Assembly: GCA_033439795.1 (NCBI GenBank)
Contig: JAUTDP010000001.1
Location: 2,480,001 to 2,544,000 of the forward strand
Length of the DNA: 64,000 bases
Reading direction: 5' to 3'
Source: Sordaria brevicollis
Lineage: Eukaryota > Ascomycota > Sordariomycetes > Sordariales > Sordariaceae
In this document: positions 43,327 through 56,355 of the stretch, piece by piece
How the letters are laid out: every line of letters begins with the position of its first letter
Position numbering within the stretch: position 1 is the first letter of the stretch
The notes under the pieces: generated by a model
Told to the model about the DNA's origin: nothing
The model's input: only the letters and a program-made list of their open reading frames with translations
Database searches by the model: none
Position numbers and translations under genes: made by a program

Positions 43327-45312
43327 GAGGAATAACGAACCGACAAATATCATCAGGTTTGCGACTCCTTCAGCAATTCACGGCCACATTTTTGGGGCAA
43401 GTCAAACTCTTGCTGCCAAGCTATCATGGGTAGCACAGCACTACGCGACAGGCCTGTTGGAGAGAGGGCCCTGTATGAGCATGCGCAAAACATCGCAAGG
43501 TCTCTCCAAACTTACCATAGGTGTGTATTTTTGTCTTTTTGTTTGCTGCTATCTTATCAAGATTCCATGATGACGGCCGCGGGGCCATCAGATGTCTTTC
43601 TCAGCTCTGGGTCCAATTCCCTTGGTTGGAAAGCCAAACGCTGACAAAAACCGCGTTATAACCAATCTTCTCAAACTTTCTGAATTGTCTTGCACACACA
43701 CACACACCGGTTCCCGCTCATGCTACGGATCTGCCGTCGTACATGAACTTTGTGCTAACATCTGAGACCAGGAGAGCGTCTTGGCATCAATCGGATGTCA
43801 TCCTTCATTCCCGCCTTGACGGTCGTTATCGTGATATAAAACCGCGAAACACCATATACCCAATAATCACGACCGAGGCGGGAAAACGTGGTGCGACTGG
43901 CCGTCATCGTTCATGGCTGCACAGCAGAAACCACATCAACAACAACATCATCATCACCTGTGTGAAGAAATGGCCGGGAAAAGATTCGTACAAATGGGAT
44001 AGAAAGATGGGCAAAAAGGGACAACCGGAGTTCAAAAAGGATTGGAAAAGCTATTCCTATATTTTCGAGGCTGGCAATTGTAACATTTTTGCATTGCATC
44101 TTGTCGTCGGAGTCAAGTGGAAGGCGGAGAGTCGGGATCATCCGTCAATCGTTTTTCTGCTGACAAGCCTGCAGCTCCCCTCTGCCAAATGCAGGTGTCG
44201 GATCATCACGCACCAAAAGAGGGCGGAGGAGGGAGGACAGTGGATGAGGAGGGATCAGTATCAGGGGTCAAACCACCATTCATAAGCTATATACGGGCCA
44301 GGGTTAGGGCTATAGCTGTCTGTTTACTTGATGTTTCAGCTTGTTCCTCCTGGCTTCCTTTCTTCAGGTTCCGCTTCCCGCTTCGTGTAGGTGTCGCCGG
44401 CGGTGTTGTTTGTGACGATGCGGTGTGATGGGCTACGTAGCGGTGCCGCTGTGGTTCAGCTCCCCTCAAAAACAACGCTGTGGGGAGCAGCCATGGAGCC
44501 CATGCCAGTTGTCCCGTCGTAGTGAAGCCCGCCAGTTGGGTGATCCGGGCCGGGGGGAGGGATACGGAGGTTATGGATTGCTACAGCAACGGCCCCACCA
44601 AATAAACATGCGTGATGCCGGTCCCGTAGTTGATTCGAAGATTCGCTCTTGTTTTTTCCACTTCTGCCACCCACAGCGCTGACACACACACACACACACA
44701 CACCCACCCGACCACCACCACTGCAGCTGTGTGTTGCATTCGCCAATGTGAAGTCGGGAAAACAAGACACAATCCAATTGATTGATCTCCAGCGATTGAC
44801 GCCTTAACGCCGCCCATCCGACACCCGCCCACACCACACACACCCACACACGAGCTTGCCGACCTCCAACAAGGGACCTTTCTACCGTACATTCATACCA
44901 CGCGTTGTATGTAGGTCTCTTGTCGGGTGTGTGTGTCCAGCGCGTTGAGACCCCTTGACAGCTTTGACAATTGACCCCTAACGGTTTTCTGCATTGCCGT
45001 TGCTGTTGTCACTGTCAGGTTCCAGTTCAGTTCTCTCCTTCCGAAACCTTGACGGCCTGACGTCGCCAACCCACATTCACGACTTCGACTTCGACCTACG
45101 ATAGTGTAATCCGGCAGGTCCGACCGGAAGGAAACCCTACAAGGAACTTGAATGCTACGAAGTCGACACACTCGTTAAACACCATCACCTCCACAGCCGA
45201 CCTCGGAATGATCACGAATGTACCTCTAAACCGCCTTCTACACCGCCAAGAACAACCACCACCACCACTACCGCAATCACTGTCGCAGTCGCAGTCGCAG
45301 TAGTAGCCCAAC
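43327..45312. other. 2 kb intergenic region with CA microsatellites
   Basis: Contains the rrp7 3' end and the long leader/promoter of the ADIP gene. Two CA/AC dinucleotide runs (43,693-43,708 and 44,682-44,703). A 180-codon frame at 43,743-44,285 has no recognisable features and I do not call it. Confidence 0.45.
44682..44703. repeat. AC dinucleotide microsatellite
   Basis: Eleven AC units in the region upstream of the ADIP gene. Confidence 0.85.
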
Positions 45313-48300
45313 ATGATAATCTCAGACAACCTCCGTACAGCATCCATATACATCAACAACCAGCTCCTCTCTCGCGGTCTTCTACGCGATGGCGACACCA
45401 TCGACTTTGCCTACCCAGCTTCTGGGGTGGTCGACAACGATAATGGCGGCGAGCTGGCCGACACAATGGGTCGAATAATGGGGGTAGTTAACGACCTGAT
45501 CCTCCGGCGCGACGTTTGTCCTCCCTTCCCCTTCCCCTTCCCCCCCTCCTTACCTTAACTAACACCCTCCCTCCCCGATTCCAGCGCGACGCCGAAACCC
45601 GAGAATCCCTCTCCCAAACCATCCGCTCCCTACGCGCCGAATCGCTGCGTCAAACCACCGACATCGTGCGCCTGTCCGACAAACTGACGGACGCGACGCG
45701 CAAGACGGCTTTAGCCGAGCAAGAAGCCGCGCATGCGCGCGCCCAGCTGAAGCAAGCCGAGCAGATGGTGTCGAAACTAAAAGAGGAGACTGCCCGCCAG
45801 AAGAGTTTGGTTCAGCAGACGAGGAACGCGTGCGCGAATGAGATACGGAAGAGGGATCGGATGATTGAGGGACTGAAGAAGGCGGTGGCGGATGCGGGGA
45901 GGACGAGGGGAACGGGGATGGGGCATGTGAGGGGGATGTCGAGGGATGGGGGGATGGGAAGTGGACAGGGGGGTGTTATGAGTATTGTTGTGCAAGCTGG
46001 GGAGGAGTATAATGCCGAGGCTGGGGGGAAGATGGGGGTTCCGCAGGGAATGACGGGGAGCGAAGGGTATGATTTGAGGATGGAGACGAATGGGTTTCTT
46101 GCGGAGCTGGCGAAGGGGCTTAGTGAGGAGAATGAGGTTTTGTTGGGTTTGGTGAGGAGGACGGTGAGGAGGATGCAGGAGATGAGTGGTTGGGATGTTG
46201 TGGCGAATGTTGTTGCTCAACAGCAGCAGCAGCAACAACAACAAAAAGATGAGGGAGGGGATGTCAACATGGAGGGTTTTGGTGAGACAAGGAAAGAGGA
46301 GGACCTGGACGAAGCGGAAAGGCATGCGGTGGTAATTCCCACTAGCTGTGAAGAACTGCAGCGGGATCTGGAAAACGTGTTGGAGCACATGCGCATCATC
46401 TTGACGAACCCGTCGTTTGTGCCCATCGAAGAGGTGGTGGTACGCGAGGACGAGATTCACAGGTTGCGCGACGGTTGGGTCAAGATGGAGAGCCGATGGA
46501 AGGAGGCTGTCCATCTGATTGACGGCTGGCGCAATAGGATGCAGGTCAGTGGTAGGCCCGTCAACGTGGAGGAGCTCAAGATGGGCTTGCGACTTAGCCC
46601 GGTCAAGGTTAAGAACGTGGCGGAGACGGCGCATGGGTTGCAGCTGGAGATGCCGAGTGTAAGGGAAGAGGAGGATGCCGAAGAACAGGCGGATCGCGAG
46701 GAGGTCGAACGGTATTTGGAGAAAGAGAAGGCTGATGCTGCTGCTACCGCTACTGCCGCTGCCGCTGCTTCCTCGAATAATGCCTCAGGTCCTAGGTCTC
46801 GGGATAGCTCGCTTCATCTTGTGCCGGCACCACCGGGAGGCGTCCCGGACGATCCTATGGATGAGGACAGCGACCAGTCGAGTATCTACGAGGATGACGA
46901 CCTCAATCTGGATGACCTGGAAGATGACGACGAGGAGCCCAACGTCGAGGTTTTAGGGCATTCGCTAATGTTGAGTTCGCCTCCACTACCTGTGCCGCCA
47001 CAAATGAGTCCGCTCAAGGACTCGCCGGCAGCTGGTAATCGAGGCGGTTTCGGACAGCCTAACTTGCGTCGAGGAGGCGGAGACTATACCAACGACCTAC
47101 GAGGTGCGGAGATAGGCCCTCCTGTACCACCGCATGCCGATAAGACTAAGAAGTCCATCCGGCCGGTGCGACAACAAGAGGGTGATGCTTCCTTGTCGGA
47201 GAGGGAACAGTCACGCCCATCTACTGCACCATCTACTACATCAGCCGGCAGCATCAAGCTGGTGAAGGCAGAGACATCAGGACCTAAATCGGCTGCTGCT
47301 GCGAGAAAGCGGCCAGGGACAGCCACAACGACAACGTCTGCGACAGGTCCTACTGCCAGGACACGTTCACGTACACGTACGGCTGAGTCCGATCGAGATG
47401 CCCCCGCTGCTCCTGTGACCAGATCGCGAGCCCGTGAAGAAGCTGCTACATCTGGTGGAACTGGGAGAGCGCAGACGGCAGCAACTGCGAGGAAACCGGC
47501 CACTGATAGGTCTAGACCGCCCATCACACGTGCTGCAACCACCAATACCGCACCAGGAACAAGAGGCAAGAGCCAAACCCGATCACTAACATCGTCCGGG
47601 AAGGGTAAGGAGACCGAGAGCAAGACAGGTCCCAAGTTTGTCCCCGGTCATAGGAGGACCAACTCGGAGAAGACAACCTATTCGACAGCCAGCGGCCCTG
47701 GCACTCCTGGAAGGGAGAGAGACATTGTGGGCAGCAACTCCCGACCTACCACCTCCAACGGGCTTACCAAGACAAGGGAAGCCACACTGCTCTCCCAATC
47801 ACCCAAGTTGGCACCATCACCCAGGCTCGCCAGAGGCCTAGCCACGGCCAACAACAGCGAGAACGGCAGCTCAACTGACAGCGCTAACCGCAGCGGCGGC
47901 GGTGCCATATCCCAATCGCCCATCAACCCCAACCGCTCACCAAAGAGAACCGGCAACTCGCGTCTCCCGCTCCCTAGGACGGGGCTCGTTAACACGGCTG
48001 CCCTCCAAGCACAGCAGACGCCGCTCAACGTGGCCACCATCGCCGCAAAGCTTGCTGCTTCTGAAAGAGAAGCCGACGCGGCTCGGGTTAGGGCCAAGCT
48101 GAAGGCCATGAAGATGTCCAAGCAGGGAAGCACAACAGGTCCTTCCCAGTCTCAGAGGTCTACCAATGGCGCCAACCAGCAGCAGCAGAGACAAAGCAAG
48201 AACCAAAGCCAATCCCAAACCCAGCCTCCATCTGAAGAGAACCAACCCATCACCAACGGCCGCGCCACACCAATGGACATGGAGCTCGACGACGAGAACG

Positions 48301-48752
48301 AATTAAAGGTTTCACGCCGCCGCGCCGCCACACCTGGCCGGTCACAGGGACAATCCGGCAGACAATCCAAAACGCCCAAAACCGCCAGCCGCGCAGCCCG
48401 CGAAGAGGAAGCGGAGCTTTTCGAGTTCGAACAAGACCAACTTGAACAACAACAAGAAGAAGAGGATGAAGGACTCGACGAACTGGCCGGTCCCGAGACA
48501 ACAAACAACAACTACTACGGTATGGACATGGGAATGGAAAAGTTGCATGTTCAGAAACGTAAGAGGGAGAAGATGAGGACTAGCAGGACGGCAAGCAGAA
48601 GAAGGAGTACGCTTAACCCGTGGGAACTGCAGAGTTTGTTGCAGGGGAGTGTGAATGTCCCTCCTCCGGTGCCGCAGGTTCCTCAGAATCCGATGACGGC
48701 TGGGATTGGAATGGGGATGGGGATGGGGGTGGGGGATGCTATGGAGAGCTAA
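45313..48752 (+). CDS. ADIP-domain protein (Msd1/SSX2IP-like)
   Basis: Exon 1 (45313-45513) and exon 2 (45585-48752) are joined over a 71-base intron (GTTTGT..CCAG, phase 0); 1122 residues. The N-terminal afadin/alpha-actinin-binding (ADIP) domain spans the junction: 'LRTASIYINNQLLSRGLLRD', 'RIMGVVNDLILRRD', 'RDAETRESLSQTIRSLRAE', then a coiled coil to about residue 180. Fission yeast Msd1 and animal SSX2IP of this family anchor microtubule minus ends at spindle poles; I infer the same. A polyGln run (9 Q, near 46,220) and a long, probably disordered Ser/Thr/Arg/Pro-rich C-terminal half follow. Near the end, 'NPWELQSLLQGS' after a basic 'KRKREKMRTSRTASRRRS' may be a short conserved motif. Confidence 0.84.
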
Positions 48753-50144
48753 GCTATGGTAGCCCACGGGCAGGAGAGCATGGGTAGTAAAGGGTAGAAT
48801 GGATGGGTGGATGGTGTGATGGGCATGGTTCATGATTGCATTACTGCATAGTGTTGGTGTTTTTGCGTGTTGGCTTCTTTGACTGATCATGTTTGTGGTC
48901 TTGGCTGGTGGTTTGATTTGTAAACCAAGGAAGTCGGTCGGCTTACTCCCGGCAGCAGCCATGGTCTTGGGTTTTTGCTCTTGGTATGGTATATATAGGT
49001 TATAGGTTCAAAAAGGTATCGTTCTAGTTACCTTTTCATGGCATGGTATAGAGTTAATGATGATAATGACTTTTCTGGTTGGCTTGTTCATGGCCGTTGT
49101 CCCTGGGTCATTAGTAAGGTACCTCAGGATGACTTGTGTATAGACAGATATTGATGATAGTATATAGAGAGAAAGATGCATGGTTTCGGATCTGAAAGAA
49201 GCTGTCTGCCCTGGGAGCCTTGGCTGAAGGGTTTGCAGTATCAACGTTCAGCTTCCACGCACATCTTGGTGTCTATCATTGGTGTCCATTTGATCCATTG
49301 AACTCTAAACCAACAGAGCCTCGTGCTGACATTCCTCTCTTGATCTGAGTCACTTCAAACTTGACAAAAGCTGAGAAGGTCACATCAAGAGTGCTTCAAC
49401 TCCCGAGTCCAGGGGTAACAACACCATCGCAATGTTACCCTCTTTCTATCCTTCCTAAGTCCGTTCCGCAAACGCCCGGCGGATTGGTGATAGAAATGAC
49501 ATGTTCATGTTGTCGGTGTTAATATGTCCAAAGTTGATAGGAGGGACGTTGAACGATGGCGGCGTTGAATGCGGGGTAAATTCGTGGGATAAAAAAGTGG
49601 GGTTAGGCCGTCGTCAGCCGCCGACTCCGAGAGGCCGATAGAGCTCCGGGGTGCATGCCTCTTTCGGGTTACCACTCATTCACTATTCTCCAACAAGCAA
49701 GTACGAATCAGCCTATACAGCTCGCCGGAAAGTACTCTTTCTTTTTACAGCTCTGTAAGTCCTCTGTGATAACTGAAAGACGAGACAGGGCAGCGGGACT
49801 AGTGCTGATTGGGTTATGCATGTTGGAACCGTGCAGTAAGTGTGGAAGTTTCGCTAACATCCAATTACCTCTCTTTGGCAGTGAGAGTTGGGGTTGAGTG
49901 ACGATCACGACGTCGATGACTTCTCACTTTCTCTCTACAACGACACTGAGAACTGACTCACGATTCATAGAATCCGTGTGAGACCGAAAGACGCCCAAGT
50001 ATAAAGAGAGAGGAAAACACCATCGTTGAAGAGAGAGATAGAGACCATCACTCACTTCAACTCATCAACCACCATCATCACATAAACCCCCTCTCTCCAC
50101 CGGATACACACGCACACAAAGACGTCATCATCATCACCACCACC
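48753..50144. other. 1.4 kb intergenic, promoter side of the oxoprolinase gene
   Basis: The right end (50,020-50,144) is a C/A-rich leader with CATCACC repeats before the start codon. No gene recognised elsewhere. Confidence 0.45.
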
Positions 50145-53100
50145 ATGGGATCCTCACAACAACAACAAAAAGACCGCGGCGTACGCATCGCCATCGACAG
50201 AGGCGGCACCTTCACAGACTGCGTCGGCAACTACAACGGCGAGGACATCGTCATCAAGCTCCTCTCCGTCGACCCAGCCAACTACGACGATGCGCCCCTC
50301 GAAGGAATCCGGCGCATCATGTCGCACTTCCTCAAGAAGGAGATCCCGCGCGGCCAGCCATTAGACACGGCCAAGATCGATTCCATCCGCATGGGCACCA
50401 CAGTCGCCACCAACGCCCTGCTGGAAAGGAAAGGCGAGAAGATCGCCATGGTCGTCACCAAGGGCTTCAAGGACTGTCTCGTCATCGGCAACCAGTCCAG
50501 ACCCAAGATTTTTGACTTGGCTATTCGCAAGCCGGAAGTGCTTTACTCGGCTGTTGTGGAGGTGGATGAGCGCGTCACGCTTGAGGACTATGCCGAGGAT
50601 CCAGAGCGACATCTCACAAAGGTGGACGTCAAAGCCGGGACCGCTCAAGCTAAAGAAGCCGATGTAGTCATGGGTTTGTCAGGAGAAGCCGTCCGGATTC
50701 TGCAGCGGCCAGAAAAAGAGACGATCCGGGCCAAGCTCCAGGAGATTTACGACAGCGGAATCAGGAGCATAGCAGTCTGCTTGATGCACGCCTACACCTT
50801 CCCCGACCACGAGGCCTTAGTAGGCGAGGTAGCCCGCGAAATCGGCTTCACGCACATCTCCCTTAGCCACGAGCTGATGCCCATGATCAAACTCGTCTCG
50901 CGTGCCACTTCCGTCTGCGCGGACGCTTACCTCACGCCCGCCATCAAGAAGTACATTTCCGGTTTCCAGAAGGGTTTCGCCGGTGGTTTGGGTACCAAGG
51001 GTGTCAAAGAGTCGGAGGGAGCCAAGGGTGCTCGATGCGAGTTTATGCAGTCCGACGGCGGTCTGGTAGACGTCGACAAGTTCACCGGTCTCAAAGCCAT
51101 TCTTTCCGGTCCGGCCGGTGGTGTGGTTGGTTACGCCATCACTTCGTACGACGAGAACACCAAAATCCCCGTCATCGGATTCGACATGGGCGGTACCAGC
51201 ACGGACGTCTCCCGCTATGGCGAGGGCCGGTATGATCACACCTTCGAGACCACCACTGCGGGCGTGACGATCCAGTCACCACAGCTGGACATCAACACCG
51301 TCGCTGCCGGCGGTGGGTCTATGCTCTTCTTCAAAAACGGCCTCTTCGTCGTCGGCCCGGAGTCTGCTAGCGCACACCCCGGTCCTGCGTGTTATCGCAA
51401 GGGTGGTCCGGCTACTGTTACCGATGCGAACTTGTTCCTGGGCAGACTTCTCCCCGAGTTCTTCCCCAAGATCTTCGGCAAGAACGAGGACGAGGGCTTG
51501 GACCCGGAGGCAAGCAGGATCAAGATCCAGGAATTGGCAGATCAAATCAAGGCAGAGACGGGCAAGGAGATGGATCTTGACGAAGTCGCTTACGGTTTCC
51601 TAACTGTGGCCAACGAGACCATGACCCGCCCGATTAGAAGCATCACTGAGGCCAAGGGTCACGATACCGCCAAGCATCGTCTTGCGACTTTCGGTGGTGC
51701 TGGTGGTCAGCACGCCGTTGCTATTGCTGAGTCGTTGGGTATCAAGCAGATCTTGATCCATCGTTACTCTTCCGTCTTGTCGGCCTACGGCATGGCGTTG
51801 GCTGATGTTGTTGATGAACGCCAAGAGCCTGACTCTTCGGTCTGGAAGGCCGATGATCAGTCCGTCATCCAAGGTCTCAAGGACAAGATGGAGGCTCTGA
51901 AGGAGAAGTCCCGCCAGGCACTTCGCGACCAGGGCTTCGAGGACGACCAGATTGTGTTTGAGGAGTACCTCAACATGCGCTACCGCGGCACTGAGTCAGC
52001 GCTGATGATCATCAAGCCCACTGCCGAGGACGCTGAGAAGTACTACAACGGAAACGACTGGGACTTTGCCAGTGCATTTGTGCGTCACCATAGATACGAG
52101 TTCGGCTTCACGCTTGAGGAGCGTGATATCGTGGTCGATGACGTCCGTGTCCGTGGTATCGGCAAGAGCTTCCGCTACGAGGAAAAGAGCGTGGATGAGC
52201 AGCTCAAGACTGTGGAGAGGAAGGATGTGAATGTCCAGAGCAAGCACAGCGAGGCCAAGGTGTACTTTGAGGGTGGACGCATGGATACGCCCATCTACAA
52301 GCTCAGCGATCTCGGTGTGGGAACTGTGATCAAGGGCCCCGCCATGTTGGCTGATGGAACCCAGACTATTGTGGTCACCCCCAAGAGCACTGCCTTGGTG
52401 CTGGAGACTCATGTCGTGGTTGACATCGAGGAGACGGGCAAGAACAAGGATGAAAAGGGTGATGGCGAGCGCGAGGTTGATCCTATCATGCTTAGTATCT
52501 TTGGCCATAGGTTTATGGCTATTGCTGAGCAGATGGGTATGGCCCTACAGAAGACAAGTGTCAGCACGAACGTCAAGGAGCGTCTGGACTTTTCGTGCGC
52601 CATCTTTGATGCCAATGGTGGTTTGGTTGCTAATGCTCCTCATCTGCCCGTTCATTTGGGTAAGCCTTTTCTCTCTTCTCTTGTGAGGTGTTCCTCAACT
52701 GACAAATTCCAGGCTCCATGTCCACCTGCGTCCGCCGTCAAGCCGAAATCTGGAAGGGCAAGCTCCGCAAGGGCGACGTCCTGATGACCAACCACCCTTC
52801 CTATGGCGGCACCCATCTTCCCGATGTCACCCTCATCATGCCCGCCTTCAACGAAGCCGGCGACAAGATCCTCTTCTACGCCGCCTCTCGCGCTCACCAC
52901 GCCGACATCGGTGGCATCACCGCCGGCTCCATGCCCCCTCACTCGCGCGAGCTCTACCAAGAAGGCGCGGCCGTCAAGAGCGAGAAGCTCGTCTCCGAGG
53001 GTAAATTCAACGAAGACCGGGTCATCGAGCTCTTCCACAAAGAACCCGCCAAATACCCCGGCTGCTCCGGCACCCGCTGCCTCGCCGACAACATCAACGA

Positions 53101-54304
53101 CCTTCGTGCCCAAGTATCCGCCAACCAAAAGGGCATCTCGCTCATCGAGACCCTAATCGCCGAATACGGCGAAGAAACAGTCCAATTCTACATGATCGCC
53201 ATCCAAAACAACGCCGAGCAACAAGTCCGCAACCTCCTCCGGACCGTCCACAAGCGCTTCCAGGGGCGCGACCTTTCCGCAATCGACTACATGGACGACG
53301 GCTCCCCCATTCAACTAAAAGTAACCATCGACCCCGAAGCCGGTGAAGCCGTCTTCGATTTTTCGGGAACCGGCCCTGAAGTCTACGCAAACATCAACGC
53401 CCCCGAAGCCATCTCCTACTCCGCCATCATCTACACCCTGCGGTGCATGATATCCGAGGACATCCCCCTCAACCAGGGTTGTCTCAAGCCCGTAACCGTC
53501 AAGATCCCTCCCAAGTCTTTACTCTCCCCCTCCGATAACGCCGCGGTGGTAGGCGGCAACGTCCTCACTTCCCAGAGAATCACAGACGTGATTTTTAAGG
53601 CCTTCCAAGCGTGCGCTGCATCGCAGGGGTGCTGCAACAACCTGACTTTCGGGTTCGGCGGCAATGTCGCGGGTGAGAAGGAAGTTAAAGGGTTTGGTTA
53701 CTACGAGACCATCGCCGGCGGATCTGGCGCCGGTCCGACGTGGGAAGGGACGGATGGTGTGCATGTGCACATGACCAACACTAGAATCACCGATTCGGAA
53801 ATCTTTGAGCGGAGATACCCTGTCTTGCTGAGGGAGTTTTCGATTCGTAAAGGTAGTGGTGGAAGGGGCAAGCATAGAGGTGGTGATGGCGTGGTAAGAG
53901 ATATCGAGTTCCGACTGCCGCTGCAGGTTAGTATTTTGAGTGAAAGGAGGGTGTACAGACCGTATGGACTTGCGGGGGGTGAGGACGCGGCGTGCGGGTT
54001 GAATTTGTGGGTGAGGAAGGTGAAGAAGGCGAGGTGGGAGGATACGTTGCGGAAGATTCAGAATGGGGAGCAGGATCGGGAAGACGATAACGAGGATGAT
54101 GGGTATGAGGAGAGAATCATTAATTTGGGCGCGAAGAATAGCGCGCCGATGAAGGCGGGGGATAGGATTATTATTTGCACGCCGGGTGGTGGTGGTTGGG
54201 GAAAGAGTGGCGAGGAGAGGGCAGTGGATGAGATTCGGGATCCGATGGGCACGTGGAAGAAGGGAAGTCATGGGGCGAGGATGGATTTGGCGCTTCAGGC
54301 TTGA
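50145..54304 (+). CDS. oxp1: 5-oxoprolinase (ATP-hydrolysing)
   Basis: Exon 1 (50145-52659) and exon 2 (52713-54304) are joined over a 53-base intron (GTAAGC..CCAG); 1368 residues, slightly longer than the usual 1,280-1,300. It opens 5-oxoproline to glutamate with ATP, in the glutathione (gamma-glutamyl) cycle. The hydantoinase A half shows '[19 protein letters not shown]', '[17 protein letters not shown]', '[20 protein letters not shown]', '[17 protein letters not shown]' and '[19 protein letters not shown]'. The hydantoinase B half starts '[20 protein letters not shown]' and has '[20 protein letters not shown]', '[20 protein letters not shown]' and '[11 protein letters not shown]'. All expected blocks are present. 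It is convergent with an MFS permease only 180 bases away. Confidence 0.95.
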
Positions 54305-54485
54305 TGCCTGTGGCAGTCATGAGTGATGGTGTGAAGAAGTGGTGAGCTTAGCGGGAGTTAAACTTTCTTGGTATGTATATCAAACGAAAATATGAACAAC
54401 ATAATCTGCAACCTCCCGTCAGGGACCACTCCGACAATAAAACAAGAACAACATCAAACAAGGCATCGCCCCAACCTCCCTTTGC

Positions 54486-56355
54486 TCAAAGCTTAAACCT
54501 AAACCCCTCAACATTAATAGCTCCATCCACCCACTCTCCCCTCGCCAACTTCTTATTCTGCCTACTCAAGATGAACCTCATTACCGTCGCAGCGCACACC
54601 GCAATAAAAGCCGTCACACAGTTCACCACCATCGCCACCGTATAATGCGGCGCCGCACTATTCGGATACAAGTAACTCGCATAGATACTGCTGCAGTTGC
54701 TAACGGCATTGATAAACGCCAACGCCGCAGCTCGCTTCGCCGGCGGTCTCGGCATGGTATTCGAGATCCAAGCCAGGGCCACCACAAAGCCCGAGTAGAC
54801 GGAGGGGACCATGAGCATCATGCTCAGGTAGCGGGGAGCAATATGGGTGGTTGTGGCGGCGATGATGTAAGCAACGATGGCGACGCACATGGGGATGGCG
54901 ATGTGGAAGTATCGCTCGCCTGTCTTGTCGGCGTGCCAGGCGTTGGCGAAGGTGACGATGACCGCCAGGACGTAAGGCGGAGCGGTGAGGAGGAGGGATT
55001 CGATCCGGGGGTAGCCGAGGGTGTTGACGACGGTGGGGAAGAAGTTGGTGACGGTTCCCGAGGCGACGATGCAGAAGACGAGGATCATCTGTTGGTCGCT
55101 GTCAGTCTCACGCTCTCCATCACTCCAGAGGTTGCAAAGAGTGAAGCAAAGGAGGAACTCACCAAAACATAAGTCCTATAATCCGTAAACGCCATCTTGG
55201 CCCCCTGCCAAAAAGTCTGCTCCTTCCGTCCCACCCAATCATCAGCGCCCACATCCTCTTCGAGCCTCCAAACCGCCAACGTCCTTTCTTCATCCGTCAA
55301 CCAGCTCGTCGTCCTCGGGAAATTCGGCAACACAAAGAAACACGCAAACGCGATAGCAATAGTCGCGACGCCCTCGATAATGAAGAGCCATTGCCAGGCG
55401 CTGTAACCCTTTGCGCCATCCAATCCGCTGACTACGCCGGCTGAGATCAGACCTGAGAAGGCGCCCGAGATCAAAGCGCCGGAGTATAAGATCGCGGTAC
55501 GCAAGCCGAGTTCCGAGCGGGTGTACCAGCAGGATAGGTAATAGAGGCAGCCGGGAAAGTAGGCGGCTTCGACGAAGCCGAGGAAGAAACGGACGGCGTA
55601 GAGACCACCGGCTGAAGTGCAGGCGGCGGTGGCGGCGGAGATGGTGCCCCAGATTATCATCTGTGGTTAAGGGTGGTGTGTGAGTGGGCGGATCAGAGGG
55701 TGGAAGGTGGAGTGGTTGAGTTAGAGCAGGATAAGGAGAGAAGAAGAGGAAGGACTTACACAGCATGGAAGATAGATGGCCGGCTTTCCGAGCTTGTTGA
55801 GAAACAAGTTCGAAGGGATTTGCATCAGAAGGTATCCGACAAAGAGGATACTGACGGAGGTTTGGTACTCGACTGAGGAGAGGTTGAGGTCGCGCTCGAG
55901 GTTGGCGAGTTTGGCGGCGGCGATGTTATTTCTGGTTCGTGGTGTAAGTGTAAGTGACTATTCCCAGTTTCTTTCTTGCTATTTTCCCAACTGTCTTTTT
56001 CGGAGGTCGTCGCAAACCTCTTTCTTGTCCCACGTAAAAGAAGATAAGAAAGACCCCTGACTCACCGATCAATGTAGTTCAGGATATACATGATGATAAT
56101 AGCCGGCATCAACCTCAAGTCGATCTTCCTCTTCAATTTCTTCTCCAGGTTATGACGCTCTTCCTGACTCAGAGCTGCGATCCATGGAGGCGCTTGAAGA
56201 GCCGGCTTCTGGCCATGTTGAGGGTCAGGTTGACCAACAGAGGGAGCCGTTTTGGCATGTTCGACGTTCTCGACATCCGGAACTTTGGTACTATCACCGA
56301 GTGATGGCGATAAAGACCTTTCGGTGGTCTTGGGATTTGCTGTTGGTTCTGCCAT
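54486..56355 (-). CDS. MFS permease, anion:cation symporter (Dal5-like) group
   Basis: Four exons: 56355-56066, about 55931-55760, 55660 to about 55,165, and about 55,085-54486, with GTGAGT, GTAAGT and GTGAGT donors. After a hydrophilic N-terminus of about 80 residues comes TM1 'LRLMPAIIIMYILNYIDRNN', the typical start of the allantoate/vitamin permease group. The motif 'LGKPAIYLPC' follows, then 'YAVRFFLGFVEAAYFPGCLYYLSCWY'. 'WQWLFIIEGVATIAIAFACFFVLPNFP' is the family's TM6 signature. A central loop and six further segments ('LAWISNTMPRPPAKRAAALA') complete 12 TMs. Group members import allantoate, ureidosuccinate, pantothenate, biotin or similar organic anions. Its place beside 5-oxoprolinase makes an N-containing carboxylate a reasonable guess for substrate; that is inference. 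Confidence 0.9.

Noticed and set aside
43743..44285. 180-codon plus-strand frame
   Set aside because: No recognisable feature, mixed composition, no conserved-looking block; treated as chance.
45777..46634. 285-codon minus-strand frame
   Set aside because: Antisense to the coiled-coil part of the ADIP gene; His/Leu/Pro-rich mirror composition.
53519..54271. 250-codon minus-strand frame
   Set aside because: Antisense to the hydantoinase B half of 5-oxoprolinase, whose motifs are intact.
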